Below, piece after piece: positions 49,739-58,140 of a stretch of DNA of 64,000 bases. The stretch is from Aquimarina sp. AU58. Its GTDB lineage: Bacteria; Bacteroidota; Bacteroidia; Flavobacteriales; Flavobacteriaceae. The stretch lies in NCBI RefSeq assembly GCF_900312745.1, contig NZ_OMPD01000014.1, forward strand, positions 1,984,001 to 2,048,000, written 5' to 3'. The notes below the pieces were generated by a model. The model was not told where the DNA came from, did no database searches, and worked only from the letters and a program-made list of their open reading frames with translations. The first letter of the stretch is position 1. Every line of letters begins with the position of its first letter. The position numbers and the translations under genes are program-made.

Positions 49739-50570
49739 TTGCCAGGAAAGCGTTTACTGTTGTATAAAACCATTCGGGTTGATCAAACATAATAAAGTGT
49801 CTGCTGTTTGAAGCCATCTTGATAGATTTGTTTGCTAAAGTAGCATATTGTTTTTCGTAATTAGATTTTGCAATCTCTACAGAAGGAAATGATGCTCCCA
49901 GAATTAAAGTTTTTGCAGTTACCTTGTTTAGAATTTTTCTTAAATCCAGTTTTAATAAATCGGTATATCCATACACATAGGTTTCGCGATCAGCTTCCAT
50001 AATCCAATTGATTAGAGTATCTACTTTATCTTTATTATTGGTCATGTTTTTTGCCATCATGGTAGCAGTCTGTTTAAACTGTGTATCTTCTGCCTGTAGC
50101 ATTTGCTTGTTATATGGACTATCGTATTGTATTTGACTTTCTGGTACACCAGGCATCATTAATTCTCGCATACACGGTATAGAATCTACAATAACTAACC
50201 TGGTAATTGTATCGGGTAGTGCTGCAGCAAGATCAATAGCTAGATTTCCACCCATACTGTGCCCTATAATTGTTACATTGGTTAGGTTTTTATCTTTGAT
50301 ATATACAATTAACTCTTTTTTAATGGTATCATACCATGGCATTGCAATAGGCGGGTTGCCATTAAAACCAGCGTAGGAAATAAGATGAGCTTCACTTTTT
50401 GTAGTTAAATGTTCAACAGTATCGTTCCATATTGATCCGGGAGTGGTAAAACCTGGTAAAAATAATACAGGATTTCCTTGTCCAACTATTTCAGTTTTGA
50501 TAGCTGATGTTTGACTAAATCCTAAGTTTATAATAATTAGCATTAATAAGGTAATTCTAAATGTTTTCAT
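49731..50570 (-). CDS. Exported alpha/beta hydrolase
   Basis: 279 residues with signal peptide (FRITLLMLIIINLGFS). VLFLPGFTTPGSIWNDTV is the oxyanion-type N-terminal motif, the nucleophile elbow is IIGHSMGGNLA (Ser about 107), an aspartate follows in LVIVDSIP..., and the histidine is in ASNSRHFIMFDQPEWF. First gene of an operon with the ECF factor and membrane protein, an arrangement that suggests the hydrolase is part of the same response. Confidence 0.9.
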   Translation of the reverse strand: MKTFRITLLMLIIINLGFSQTSAIKTEIVGQGNPVLFLPGFTTPGSIWNDTVEHLTTKSEAHLISYAGFNGNPPIAMPWYDTIKKELIVYIKDKNLTNVTIIGHSMGGNLAIDLAAALPDTITRLVIVDSIPCMRELMMPGVPESQIQYDSPYNKQMLQAEDTQFKQTATMMAKNMTNNKDKVDTLINWIMEADRETYVYGYTDLLKLDLRKILNKVTAKTLILGASFPSVEIAKSNYEKQYATLANKSIKMASNSRHFIMFDQPEWFYTTVNAFLANE

Positions 50571-50607
50571 GTCTTTATTTTTATTGTATTTCTATTTTAA
50601 TTTTCCC

Positions 50608-50637
50608 CTTTGATGCAGAAAGTTGTGAATTGTTACA
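50608..50637 (-). promoter_or_regulatory. Candidate ECF-type promoter of the hydrolase-sigma operon
   Basis: On the minus strand TGTAACA (50637-50631) and CATCAAAG (50615-50608) are separated by 15 bp, the spacing of ECF -35/-10 pairs, 38 bp before the ATG at 50570. The consensus of this sigma factor is unknown, so this is a proposal. Confidence 0.35.
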
Positions 50638-50755
50638 CGTGGGATAAAAAAAATAAAAAGAAATACAAAAGACCTGTTAGAACTTAGTCAATAGTTGGTT
50701 GATAACGTACAGAGGATATTAGAGTTATTGAATAGAGTATATATATAAAGAGGGA

Positions 50756-51211
50756 TTAATGTTTGGACGAATCGTTAAATTGCCAAAGGACATTTACAAT
50801 TTTCCATGTACCGTTTATTTTTACAATATGCATATAATCAATCCACTCATCAGCAATAAGTTTTACAGAAGCTGTCTTGTCAAAAACATCTAATATAATA
50901 ACCTCTTTTTTTGGTTTTTTAGGAAACTTATCTCCGTTACTATTATAAAACTCTGAGAGAATTACCATGAAATCTGTAAACGTTTCTCGAAGATATTCTT
51001 TGTTTGTAGCTTTGTTTTTCCAAAAAGTTCTTTTTACCATTCTAGGATGAGCAGCTCGCTCAAACTGCTTAGGGTTTACATTGTGTTGTGCTTCTAGGTA
51101 ATCCAAAGCTACTTGTTTAATATCCAGAGAATCTTGTTTGGATTGTGCATTTGTTTTATACCCCAATAAACCAATACTAGATACTAAAGCAATTTTAAGT
51201 ATATATTTCAT
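50756..51211 (-). CDS. Secreted lumazine-binding-like/NTF2-like protein
   Basis: 151 residues with signal peptide (ILKIALVSSIGLLGYKTNAQ). The mature part has the NTF2-like order: IKQVALDYLEAQHNVNPKQF, RMVKRTFWKNKATNKEYL, VIILDVFDKTASVKLIADEW and IVKINGTWKIVNVLWQF, matching the putative lumazine-binding family common in Bacteroidota. No catalytic residues are certain. Confidence 0.85.
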   Translation of the reverse strand: MKYILKIALVSSIGLLGYKTNAQSKQDSLDIKQVALDYLEAQHNVNPKQFERAAHPRMVKRTFWKNKATNKEYLRETFTDFMVILSEFYNSNGDKFPKKPKKEVIILDVFDKTASVKLIADEWIDYMHIVKINGTWKIVNVLWQFNDSSKH

Positions 51212-51309
51212 GATAAAGACCTTTTATTTTTACTTCTAAAAATATAAGATATCTAATAATTAAGTTTGAAAGTTTTCTTAAATGTTAACGAACAATAAGT
51301 ATTAATTTT

Positions 51310-52416
51310 TTATTGCTGAGAAGTAAAATATTCTTTTGGAGATGTTCCCATCAATTTTTTGAAAGACTTATTAAATGTCGTTTTAGAATTAAAACCTGCT
51401 TCCTGCGCCAGCCCAAAAAAAGTTAAGTTTTTTGCTTTATCTGTTTGTGCTAATTCTACAAATTCTTTAATGCGATGATAATTAATATATTCAAAGAAAT
51501 TCATACCGATATTTTCGTTCAATAATCGAGCTATTTCCGGACTGCTTACTCCCAGCATTTCAGCAAGTTCTGCTTTTAATAATTTTCTATTGAGATACGG
51601 TTTTTTCTCTACCATTAACAGATCTAATTTGGTTTGTAAATGATCTAGATCTGATTTGGATAGCTTGGATTGCGTATATTTTTTTTGAACTCCACTGGGG
51701 ATAATTTTAAATAGATCAGGAGAAATCATACCATAATAAGCGATAAAAAGAATGATTAAAGCGATACTTAGCCAAATTGCCTCTCTTGCTGTCCTTTCTA
51801 GCATTTCAAATCCTAAAATACTAATGAAATACACAATAACCCAGCATAGTAAGCAAATACCAATTGCAATAAGAAAATTAAGGAAAAACTGTGTCTTTAC
51901 GGTATAACTTAATTCATCGCGTAACCCTTTCCTAAAAGAAAGAAATAATTGTAGACTCATTACCCAATATGTTATATTGAAGAGCAATCCGATGCCTATA
52001 AAAATAGTTATGGTACGAAATAATTCTCCGCTTTTAATTCTTGCTCCAATGACTTCGTCTGTAGGAAGCATAAACATAAAAATAACAAAGATGATATAGA
52101 AAACCCCAGGGAGGTAGTGTAACAAATCCTGGTACGAAAAGCGTTTGTTTAATAAAGAAGATTTGGTAAACAAGTAAATTGTAGATCCAAATAGAAGTGT
52201 TGCGAACTCAGAAAATGCAATCAGCCGAAAGTTTTTACCAAAGATATCAGATATATAAAGTACTCGACCCGATAAACCAATCATAAGAACCAGTACTAAA
52301 AAAGCGACATATCCATTAATGTTTTTTCTGTTTTTTGGCGAAAAAAGATAAATGCAGAGTAAAAACAGACTCTGGAAATAACCGAAATATACGAGTTGAT
52401 TTAAAAGTGTTTGCAT
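51310..52416 (-). CDS. Membrane AraC-type transcriptional regulator
   Basis: 368 residues with seven hydrophobic helices in about 1-230 (LVYFGYFQSLFLLCIYLFS, YVAFLVLVLMIGLSGRVLYI and others), a linker (SKSDLDHLQTKLDLLMVEKK) and the AraC tail (ELAEMLGVSSPEIARLLNEN; FFGLAQEAGFNSKTTFNKSF, then KKLMGTSPKEYF). Second regulator of this type in the window; its targets are not clear. Downstream of the NIPSNAP-like gene. Confidence 0.9.
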   Translation of the reverse strand: MQTLLNQLVYFGYFQSLFLLCIYLFSPKNRKNINGYVAFLVLVLMIGLSGRVLYISDIFGKNFRLIAFSEFATLLFGSTIYLFTKSSLLNKRFSYQDLLHYLPGVFYIIFVIFMFMLPTDEVIGARIKSGELFRTITIFIGIGLLFNITYWVMSLQLFLSFRKGLRDELSYTVKTQFFLNFLIAIGICLLCWVIVYFISILGFEMLERTAREAIWLSIALIILFIAYYGMISPDLFKIIPSGVQKKYTQSKLSKSDLDHLQTKLDLLMVEKKPYLNRKLLKAELAEMLGVSSPEIARLLNENIGMNFFEYINYHRIKEFVELAQTDKAKNLTFFGLAQEAGFNSKTTFNKSFKKLMGTSPKEYFTSQQ

Positions 52417-52427
52417 AAGAGTGTATT

Positions 52428-52452
52428 AAGCAGGTTATTTAATAACCTGCTT
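52428..52452. terminator. Perfect 12-bp hairpin between two minus-strand genes
   Basis: AAGCAGGTTATT-T-AATAACCTGCTT. On the plus strand it is followed by TTTG; on the minus strand by TAATAC. It may terminate the ABM-like gene ending at 52473. Confidence 0.55.
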
Positions 52453-52472
52453 TTGTTGGTCTAAAATAGTTA

Positions 52473-53171
52473 CTAAATATGAAACTGGTTCACATGTTTC
52501 ACCGAACTATGATCCATTTTTAGATTTTCTTTATAAAATTGTTCAAAAGCGGCTTTGTTTTTCCAGGAAGTAATAACGAAATAATCTGGATTATAGTTAT
52601 ATCCAAAAGGAGATGCGCCTTCTACAAAATCCACTTGTATTTGACCACCTGCTTTTTTCATTTTTTGTACCCATTCTTTTTTGAACTTTTGAAAAGAAGA
52701 CTTGTCTTTATGCCAATATGCGGTAACAATATTAAATTTTTCTGGGTTAATGCTAAAAGAAATATCCTGTTTTAATTCGTAATAAGTAAGGTTGAAAGTA
52801 GACCAGATATTTCTTCTTTCTTCATGAAAATCAGGCATTGTTTTCTGAATATCGTGTAAAAATTTTTCTCTTCCATTATGTGTATCCCAATATCCCAAGA
52901 TCATGCTTTCGGGATGATAATTACCTTGAGTCGGGCTTCCTTTTATTGCAATCCCCGGTAAATTATGATATCCCATTTTTTCGGCAACAGGAAATACAGT
53001 TTTAAAATAATGCTGTAGTTTTTGTTTAGTATCGGGTTTGGTATTCAGAAATATGATATCAAATACATGCCCTTTTTTTAGAGTGTATGATTTTGTTTTT
53101 GATTGCGCATTCAGGGATGCAAAATTAACAGTCAAGAAAAGTGTTAATAACGAGATTTTTAAAAGCTTCAT
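52473..53171 (-). CDS. Exported protein with two ferredoxin-like (ABM/NIPSNAP-type) modules
   Basis: 232 residues with signal peptide (LLKISLLTLFLTVNFASLNA). The mature part has two similar halves (VFDIIFLNTKPDTKQKLQHY and FNIVTAYWHKDKSSFQKFKK; YHPESMILGYWDTHNGREKF and NPDYFVITSWKNKAAFEQFY), typical of duplicated dimeric alpha/beta-barrel domains. Which named family it belongs to is not clear. Confidence 0.78.
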   Translation of the reverse strand: MKLLKISLLTLFLTVNFASLNAQSKTKSYTLKKGHVFDIIFLNTKPDTKQKLQHYFKTVFPVAEKMGYHNLPGIAIKGSPTQGNYHPESMILGYWDTHNGREKFLHDIQKTMPDFHEERRNIWSTFNLTYYELKQDISFSINPEKFNIVTAYWHKDKSSFQKFKKEWVQKMKKAGGQIQVDFVEGASPFGYNYNPDYFVITSWKNKAAFEQFYKENLKMDHSSVKHVNQFHI

Positions 53172-53250
53172 ATAGTTCTTCAGTTTTAATTAATGAATTT
53201 TTTTACAAGACAAATGTATATGCTATCATCTGAGAAATGAAGAATAATAG

Positions 53251-53370
53251 GGGACGAAAGGTACAGATACCGTATGTGTACTTTTATTTGAAGATAAAAT
53301 CGCGAAAATTGGTGGTGTAGAGATGATCCAATTAAAATCTATTAACTCTGGTTACGAAGTATACGCTTAA
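53251..53370 (+). pseudogene. Coding-like 3' fragment, no start
   Basis: Plus-strand frame GTKGTDTVCVLLFEDKIAKI and GGVEMIQLKSINSGYEVYA then TAA, preceded by TAA-TAG. The residues look like the conserved end of a protein, but there is no ATG before it and I do not know the family. Its stop overlaps the stop of the gene at 53367. Confidence 0.3.
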
Positions 53371-53738
53371 TTAGTATTTGTTTTAGTATTGATTTGATCA
53401 ACCAAATTACAGATGTATCGATTAAATTCAACATTTCTTGCACCATAACTGGCAAGCCCTATCAATTTTACTTCCTGGTTTTCTTTAGAATTTACTTTTA
53501 AGATAAATAGAGAATACCCTTCTTTGGTTCTAAATCTAAGACCATCTTCTTCTTTTATAATTTCATAATTGCTTAAGGCATCAGAATAAGGTGATTTTCT
53601 TATTAAAACATAGTTTTCATAAAGAATACAATTTGGGCTTGGCTTAATTTTACTCAAAAGGAAGACTAGAGTAACGATACTAATTATTACCATACTACCT
53701 ATTATCATGACGATCATCTTTCTTGAGTTTTTATGCAT
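53367..53738 (-). CDS. Small membrane-anchored protein, unknown
   Basis: 123 residues with one hydrophobic helix (MIVMIIGSMVIISIVTLVFLL) and a short soluble part containing CILYENYVLIRK and RFRTKEGYSLFILKVNSKEN. No recognised family. Its stop codon overlaps the fragment on the opposite strand. Confidence 0.6.
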   Translation of the reverse strand: MHKNSRKMIVMIIGSMVIISIVTLVFLLSKIKPSPNCILYENYVLIRKSPYSDALSNYEIIKEEDGLRFRTKEGYSLFILKVNSKENQEVKLIGLASYGARNVEFNRYICNLVDQINTKTNTN

Positions 53739-53938
53739 TGTTAACCACGCCTTATGCTATCTAATGTACTAAAAATTATTTTCTTTTTAAGTTCATAATT
53801 TGCTTCTTGTTTCAAAAAACACCCCGAAAGTCTACAAATTAGAGCCATTCAGCTAATTAGTTTTTTAGACCTTTTCCTTATTTCTATCTTTTATGAAATC
53901 TCAATATATATTAACCCAACTTATTTAAAACGCAAACA

Positions 53939-56599
53939 ATGAAACACAAATTATTATTCGTCATATGCTTACTCTTTACTTTATGTATGTATTCCCAAAC
54001 ATTTATTAGAGATTATAGTAATCCTACAGTAACTTATCAATTAAAAATGGAATTTTTACCACAATCCTGGGGAGATGTTTATCTTGATATAGAAGTGAAA
54101 AATACAGGAAACAGTGGTATTAATGCCAGAAATGCGAAAATTCAGTTTTTATCCGATGGTACTCCAAGCTTTGTTAATTTTACACCTAACGGAAGTATTT
54201 CGTACCCAACTGTAACTATGACCCACCTACAAGATGGAAATCAATTTATTAATACCTTAAATATAGGGCTTCCTGAAGCATCCTGGGTCGATCATATTTT
54301 ATCTCCTAATGAAAGTTTTAAACTTAGAATTGATTTTAGAACTGTAACATCAACATACAGTGATCTTGCCGATTCTGTTAGATTTTATACAGAAGATGGA
54401 GTTCCTTCTTTATTTACAGACGTAACAACTACAGTAACAGGAAATGATACGAATGCCGTTGTAGTTAACTATAAAAATATGAGTTCTAATGCTCAATCCA
54501 CAGAAACAATTACTACATCTAAGGTTTCTTCGTTAAGAGTAAATCAGCAATACCAGGTATGGGCAGATAATTTTATTGTAGGGACGACTCAATACACCAG
54601 TGCATATTCAGAATTATCACCTTTATCATTCACTCCTTCTGAAACAAATACAGCTATTGCAATAGGGTTTACTAAATCTACTATTCGTACAGAAAATGTA
54701 ACGGTTAATGTATCTGGGCTTCCTAGCGGAGTTTCTACAGCAATTACACTTAAGAATAATGATACAAACGGTGCAGATAAAAATACGCAGATTGCTAATG
54801 GAAGTACTAGCATATCACAGGTTCTCGAAGGAAATTATAGTGTTACAATAGCTGCCTATACCGATAGTGCTAATAACCTAATTTATACTCCGAAATACAC
54901 TGCAAATCTTACAATAGGTACAGGAAATAGCAATACCCTGGCTGTTTCTTTTACCGCTTCTTCTGTGCATGAGTTTACTGTTAAAGGTTTTCCTAAATAC
55001 TTATCTCATGGAACTATAACAAATGCAGCGGCTTCTTTTGATGATAATTTTAAGAACTCACCTTTGAGTGTTCTTTTTAAATATTCTGGATTAGATGGCG
55101 CAGGGGATAGAGGTAAAATTCCTGATATGACTCCTACAAAGAACACCATCGAGCAAGCGCGAAGATTAGAAAGTAATCAAGGAGGTAGAAAAATACTTCC
55201 TGTAATGGTGCATTACACTGCCAATGCTAGTGGAGGAGGGTCTTTGGAAGCAATAAAAGATTTGTCTGAAAATGAGAACCTATATTTTCATTATAGAAAT
55301 TTGATTCAGGAAATTAAAGTTATGCTTAGCTATGAAGATACAGATCACCCTAATCCCGGAGCTTTTGTAATAAGTCCAGATCTAATAGGTGCTATTCAAC
55401 AAGATGTCGTTTTTGGAAATGATCATAATATCAGAACGATGAGAGTTGAGGTTAATCAGGATATCAAAAGAGCTTTTGAAGATGAGAATTTAAGTATTAC
55501 AGGACTTCCTTCTTTTTCTGATAACCTAAAAGGTTATTTTCAATCGGTTAATTTCCTTATCCATCACGTCGGAGAATGTAAAATACCATTTGGATACCAG
55601 CAAAATGTGTGGGCTGCTGGTTCTGCCCGTTGGGTGTTTGAAAAAGCAGGAGAGTTTAATGACCCTGTGAGTGAAGCAATAGAAGTAGCAGATTTTATGA
55701 ATAGCCTTGAGCTATATACAGGAGATTGGAAACCAGACTTTATAGCTTTTGACCGATATGAAAGAGATTGTTTTGGGCCGGCTGCAATACAAAATTATGC
55801 ATGGACTGCCAGACATTGGGATAAATATCTGATCTTTTGTAAAGAAATAGCAGAACGAGTAGGTAATGTACCTGTTATGCTATGGCAAATCCCTGGTGGG
55901 CATATCCCTACTACAGGTGAAAATATTGTTAATTTCGATATTGCTAATCATTCTTCGGGTTCTGCTCCTTATTTTCTTGGAGATAGTAGAATAGGAACAA
56001 ATCTAAACAAAATTCATCCAGATTTAAAAAATGTATCATTAGCAGCACTTCCTCATTATGATGCAAATACGGTTGGAGCGCTTTTGGCTAAGGATAATGG
56101 TTATGATTGGGGAACCTCAAATCTGCAAAGATTAGCAGATATGAATGTTTTTGCAATTTTATGGGGTGGGGGATCTACCACAGGAATAGGTTCTATTGGT
56201 ACTAATGGAGATGATGACGGATGGTTGGCTGCAAAAATAAGTGAGTATTACAGCAATTCTCCTGTGTATAAAACCGTTGCGATTACACCATATCAAAATG
56301 CAGCATATTGCCAGAATGGAGCGAAATCCCTATTGTTACCTAATGAAAATAGTAGAGAGTTACAGGGTATAAAAATATTCCCTAGCCCTGCAAAAAATCA
56401 ATTACAGATACGTAGCTCTGTTGCTGGACAAGAATTTTTGATAATGGTATTTGATATATATGGTAAGAAAGTAGGTGAATATAAAAACCGAAAAGGGAAT
56501 AGTATAGATGTATCTAATTTGTCTAAAGGTGCCTATATTATTAAATTATATTCTCTATCTGAAGAAGAAAGCGTCTCTAAAATATTTTACAAAGACTAA
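53939..56599 (+). CDS. Large secreted protein, glycoside-hydrolase-like core, type IX secretion tail
   Basis: 886 residues. Signal peptide (MKHKLLFVICLLFTLCMYSQ). Residues about 30-170 resemble a cellulose/chitin-binding (CBM2-like) sandwich (WGDVYLDIEVKNTGNSGINA). About 170-350 are Ig-like modules. About 350-800 form a large domain with TIM-barrel-like segments (LPVMVHYTANASGGGSLEAI, PDFIAFDRYERDCFGPAAIQ, NVPVMLWQIPGGHIPTTGEN) that may be a glycoside hydrolase, but I cannot name the family. The last about 80 residues (GIKIFPSPAKNQLQIRSSVA, FDIYGKKVGEYKN, LSKGAYIIKLYS) are a Por/T9SS sorting domain. A terminator follows. Confidence 0.7.
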   Translation: MKHKLLFVICLLFTLCMYSQTFIRDYSNPTVTYQLKMEFLPQSWGDVYLDIEVKNTGNSGINARNAKIQFLSDGTPSFVNFTPNGSISYPTVTMTHLQDGNQFINTLNIGLPEASWVDHILSPNESFKLRIDFRTVTSTYSDLADSVRFYTEDGVPSLFTDVTTTVTGNDTNAVVVNYKNMSSNAQSTETITTSKVSSLRVNQQYQVWADNFIVGTTQYTSAYSELSPLSFTPSETNTAIAIGFTKSTIRTENVTVNVSGLPSGVSTAITLKNNDTNGADKNTQIANGSTSISQVLEGNYSVTIAAYTDSANNLIYTPKYTANLTIGTGNSNTLAVSFTASSVHEFTVKGFPKYLSHGTITNAAASFDDNFKNSPLSVLFKYSGLDGAGDRGKIPDMTPTKNTIEQARRLESNQGGRKILPVMVHYTANASGGGSLEAIKDLSENENLYFHYRNLIQEIKVMLSYEDTDHPNPGAFVISPDLIGAIQQDVVFGNDHNIRTMRVEVNQDIKRAFEDENLSITGLPSFSDNLKGYFQSVNFLIHHVGECKIPFGYQQNVWAAGSARWVFEKAGEFNDPVSEAIEVADFMNSLELYTGDWKPDFIAFDRYERDCFGPAAIQNYAWTARHWDKYLIFCKEIAERVGNVPVMLWQIPGGHIPTTGENIVNFDIANHSSGSAPYFLGDSRIGTNLNKIHPDLKNVSLAALPHYDANTVGALLAKDNGYDWGTSNLQRLADMNVFAILWGGGSTTGIGSIGTNGDDDGWLAAKISEYYSNSPVYKTVAITPYQNAAYCQNGAKSLLLPNENSRELQGIKIFPSPAKNQLQIRSSVAGQEFLIMVFDIYGKKVGEYKNRKGNSIDVSNLSKGAYIIKLYSLSEEESVSKIFYKD

Positions 56600-56637
56600 C
56601 ACTGTCTGTTTAAAGAATAGATGTTAATTAAATTAGT

Positions 56638-56705
56638 AACCAAAGCCTGTCAAAAGTATTTGATCATCATATATGATATAAAATATGGATAGGCTTTGGT
56701 TTTTA
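56638..56705 (+). terminator. Terminator of the large secreted protein gene
   Basis: AACCAAAGCCTGTC (56638-56651) pairs with GATAGGCTTTGGTT (56688-56701), 14 bp with one wobble, then TTTTTA. The 36-base loop contains a smaller hairpin (ATCATATATGAT). Confidence 0.85.
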
Positions 56706-56738
56706 CTAAAAAATATTTTTTAAGGAGATAGTTTTGTG

Positions 56739-57254
56739 CTATTTGTTTCTGGAAATAGAAAAAATGATATTGTCTGGATTGTCACTATCTATTCTATCTT
56801 CAATATGATTGAAATCATTTCTTATGAGTAGTTTCTTTGAAGCTTCATTATTTTTATGTGTAAAAGCTTCTATACGATCTAACTCCAAAGTTTTAAATCC
56901 ATAATCCAGGATACTTATCAGAGCTTCGTTCATGATTCCTTGTTTATAAAAATCTGGATGTAAATCGTAACCTACTTCTGCTATTTTTTTGTCTTCAGAG
57001 AAATTCCACAGACAGATAGTACCAATAAGTTCTGGATTATCTTTTACCGTTATTCCCCAAAATAACCAATCTTGCTGATCAATACCCTTATTAATTTTGT
57101 TGATGAAATTAATAGCTTCTTCGGTTGTATTTGTTTTAGGTCTTTTTACAAATGTATTAACGATTTCATTAGATCGTAAAAAGAGAATCACTTGATCATC
57201 ACTTTCTTTTAATTGTCTTAGGAATAATCTTTCGGTTTGTAGTTCTGGAAACAT
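56739..57254 (-). CDS. GNAT acetyltransferase, RimJ/RimL type
   Basis: 171 residues. QTERLFLRQLKESDDQVI at the start and the IAEVGYDLHPDFYKQGIMNE acetyl-CoA/substrate region, then LELDRIEAFTHKNNEASKKL are characteristic of the ribosomal-protein-type GNAT group (acetyltransf_3). The substrate is not known; many act on protein amino termini or small amines. Confidence 0.9.
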   Translation of the reverse strand: MFPELQTERLFLRQLKESDDQVILFLRSNEIVNTFVKRPKTNTTEEAINFINKINKGIDQQDWLFWGITVKDNPELIGTICLWNFSEDKKIAEVGYDLHPDFYKQGIMNEALISILDYGFKTLELDRIEAFTHKNNEASKKLLIRNDFNHIEDRIDSDNPDNIIFSISRNK

Positions 57255-57405
57255 TGTAAATTTCGTTTTTTGAAACTTTTATAAAGGCTAAAAATATTCA
57301 AAAGAAATTACATTTTGGTAGCTATTGAATAAAACAGTGATTTTTGCTAAGTTTTAACCTAAAGTATTTAAACAATCATACTCAAGAATTTAATATCACT
57401 CGTAA

Positions 57406-58131
57406 TTATTTGAATAAAATAACTAACCCTCCAATTGCTGTCATGATTAAAATAAATTTTCGGTATTGGTGATCTTTAAATTGCTTTACTACTTTAAGTC
57501 CAATAATGAATCCTAATACAACTCCCGGAACTAAATATAAATCCACGGTTAACGACTGTGTATTTATGGTATTCCAACTAAAAATATGAAAAGGTAGTTT
57601 AAATAGGTTAATTATAAAAAAAAGCCAGGCTGCAGTGCCAATAAACTCATTTTTCGGTATTCGAGTTGCCATAAAAAAGATATTGGTAAAGGCTCCTGCC
57701 AGGTTTCCGATCATTGTAGTAAAACCTGCTGCAAATCCAGTACTACCAATAAACCAAAGCTTATTAGGAATGTTTTTCTTATCGTATCGTTCCCAAAAAA
57801 ACATGATAATAACACTACTAATGATAATCACGGCCATTCCTTTCTTAAATATATATTCAGGAAGATCTTTTCCTACAAAAACAGCTATTAGAACTCCACC
57901 AATCATCCATGGGAGAAATTGGAAGAGATATTTCCAACGGGCATGTCGGTTATAATAGAGTACAGCCAAAACGTCTGCAAAAATTAGAAGAGGTAGTAGT
58001 ATTCCTGTAGATGCTTTTGCACCATGTGCCAATGCCATTAGAGTTACGACCACAATCCCCATTCCTTTGAGCCCCGATTTAGATACACCTAATATAAAAG
58101 CAGCGGTAAACGGAATAAGATAAGATGTCAT
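57406..58131 (-). CDS. TauE/SafE family sulfite exporter-type membrane protein
   Basis: 241 residues, about seven to eight transmembrane helices. The conserved first repeat (ILGVSKSGLKGMGIVVVTLMA) and second repeat (AAGFTTMIGNLAGAFTNIFF) match TauE/SafE. Such proteins export sulfite/sulfonate or other small anions. Ten bp downstream of the M1 peptidase gene, so probably co-transcribed. Confidence 0.92.
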   Translation of the reverse strand: MTSYLIPFTAAFILGVSKSGLKGMGIVVVTLMALAHGAKASTGILLPLLIFADVLAVLYYNRHARWKYLFQFLPWMIGGVLIAVFVGKDLPEYIFKKGMAVIIISSVIIMFFWERYDKKNIPNKLWFIGSTGFAAGFTTMIGNLAGAFTNIFFMATRIPKNEFIGTAAWLFFIINLFKLPFHIFSWNTINTQSLTVDLYLVPGVVLGFIIGLKVVKQFKDHQYRKFILIMTAIGGLVILFK

Positions 58132-58140
58132 TTTAGAATA

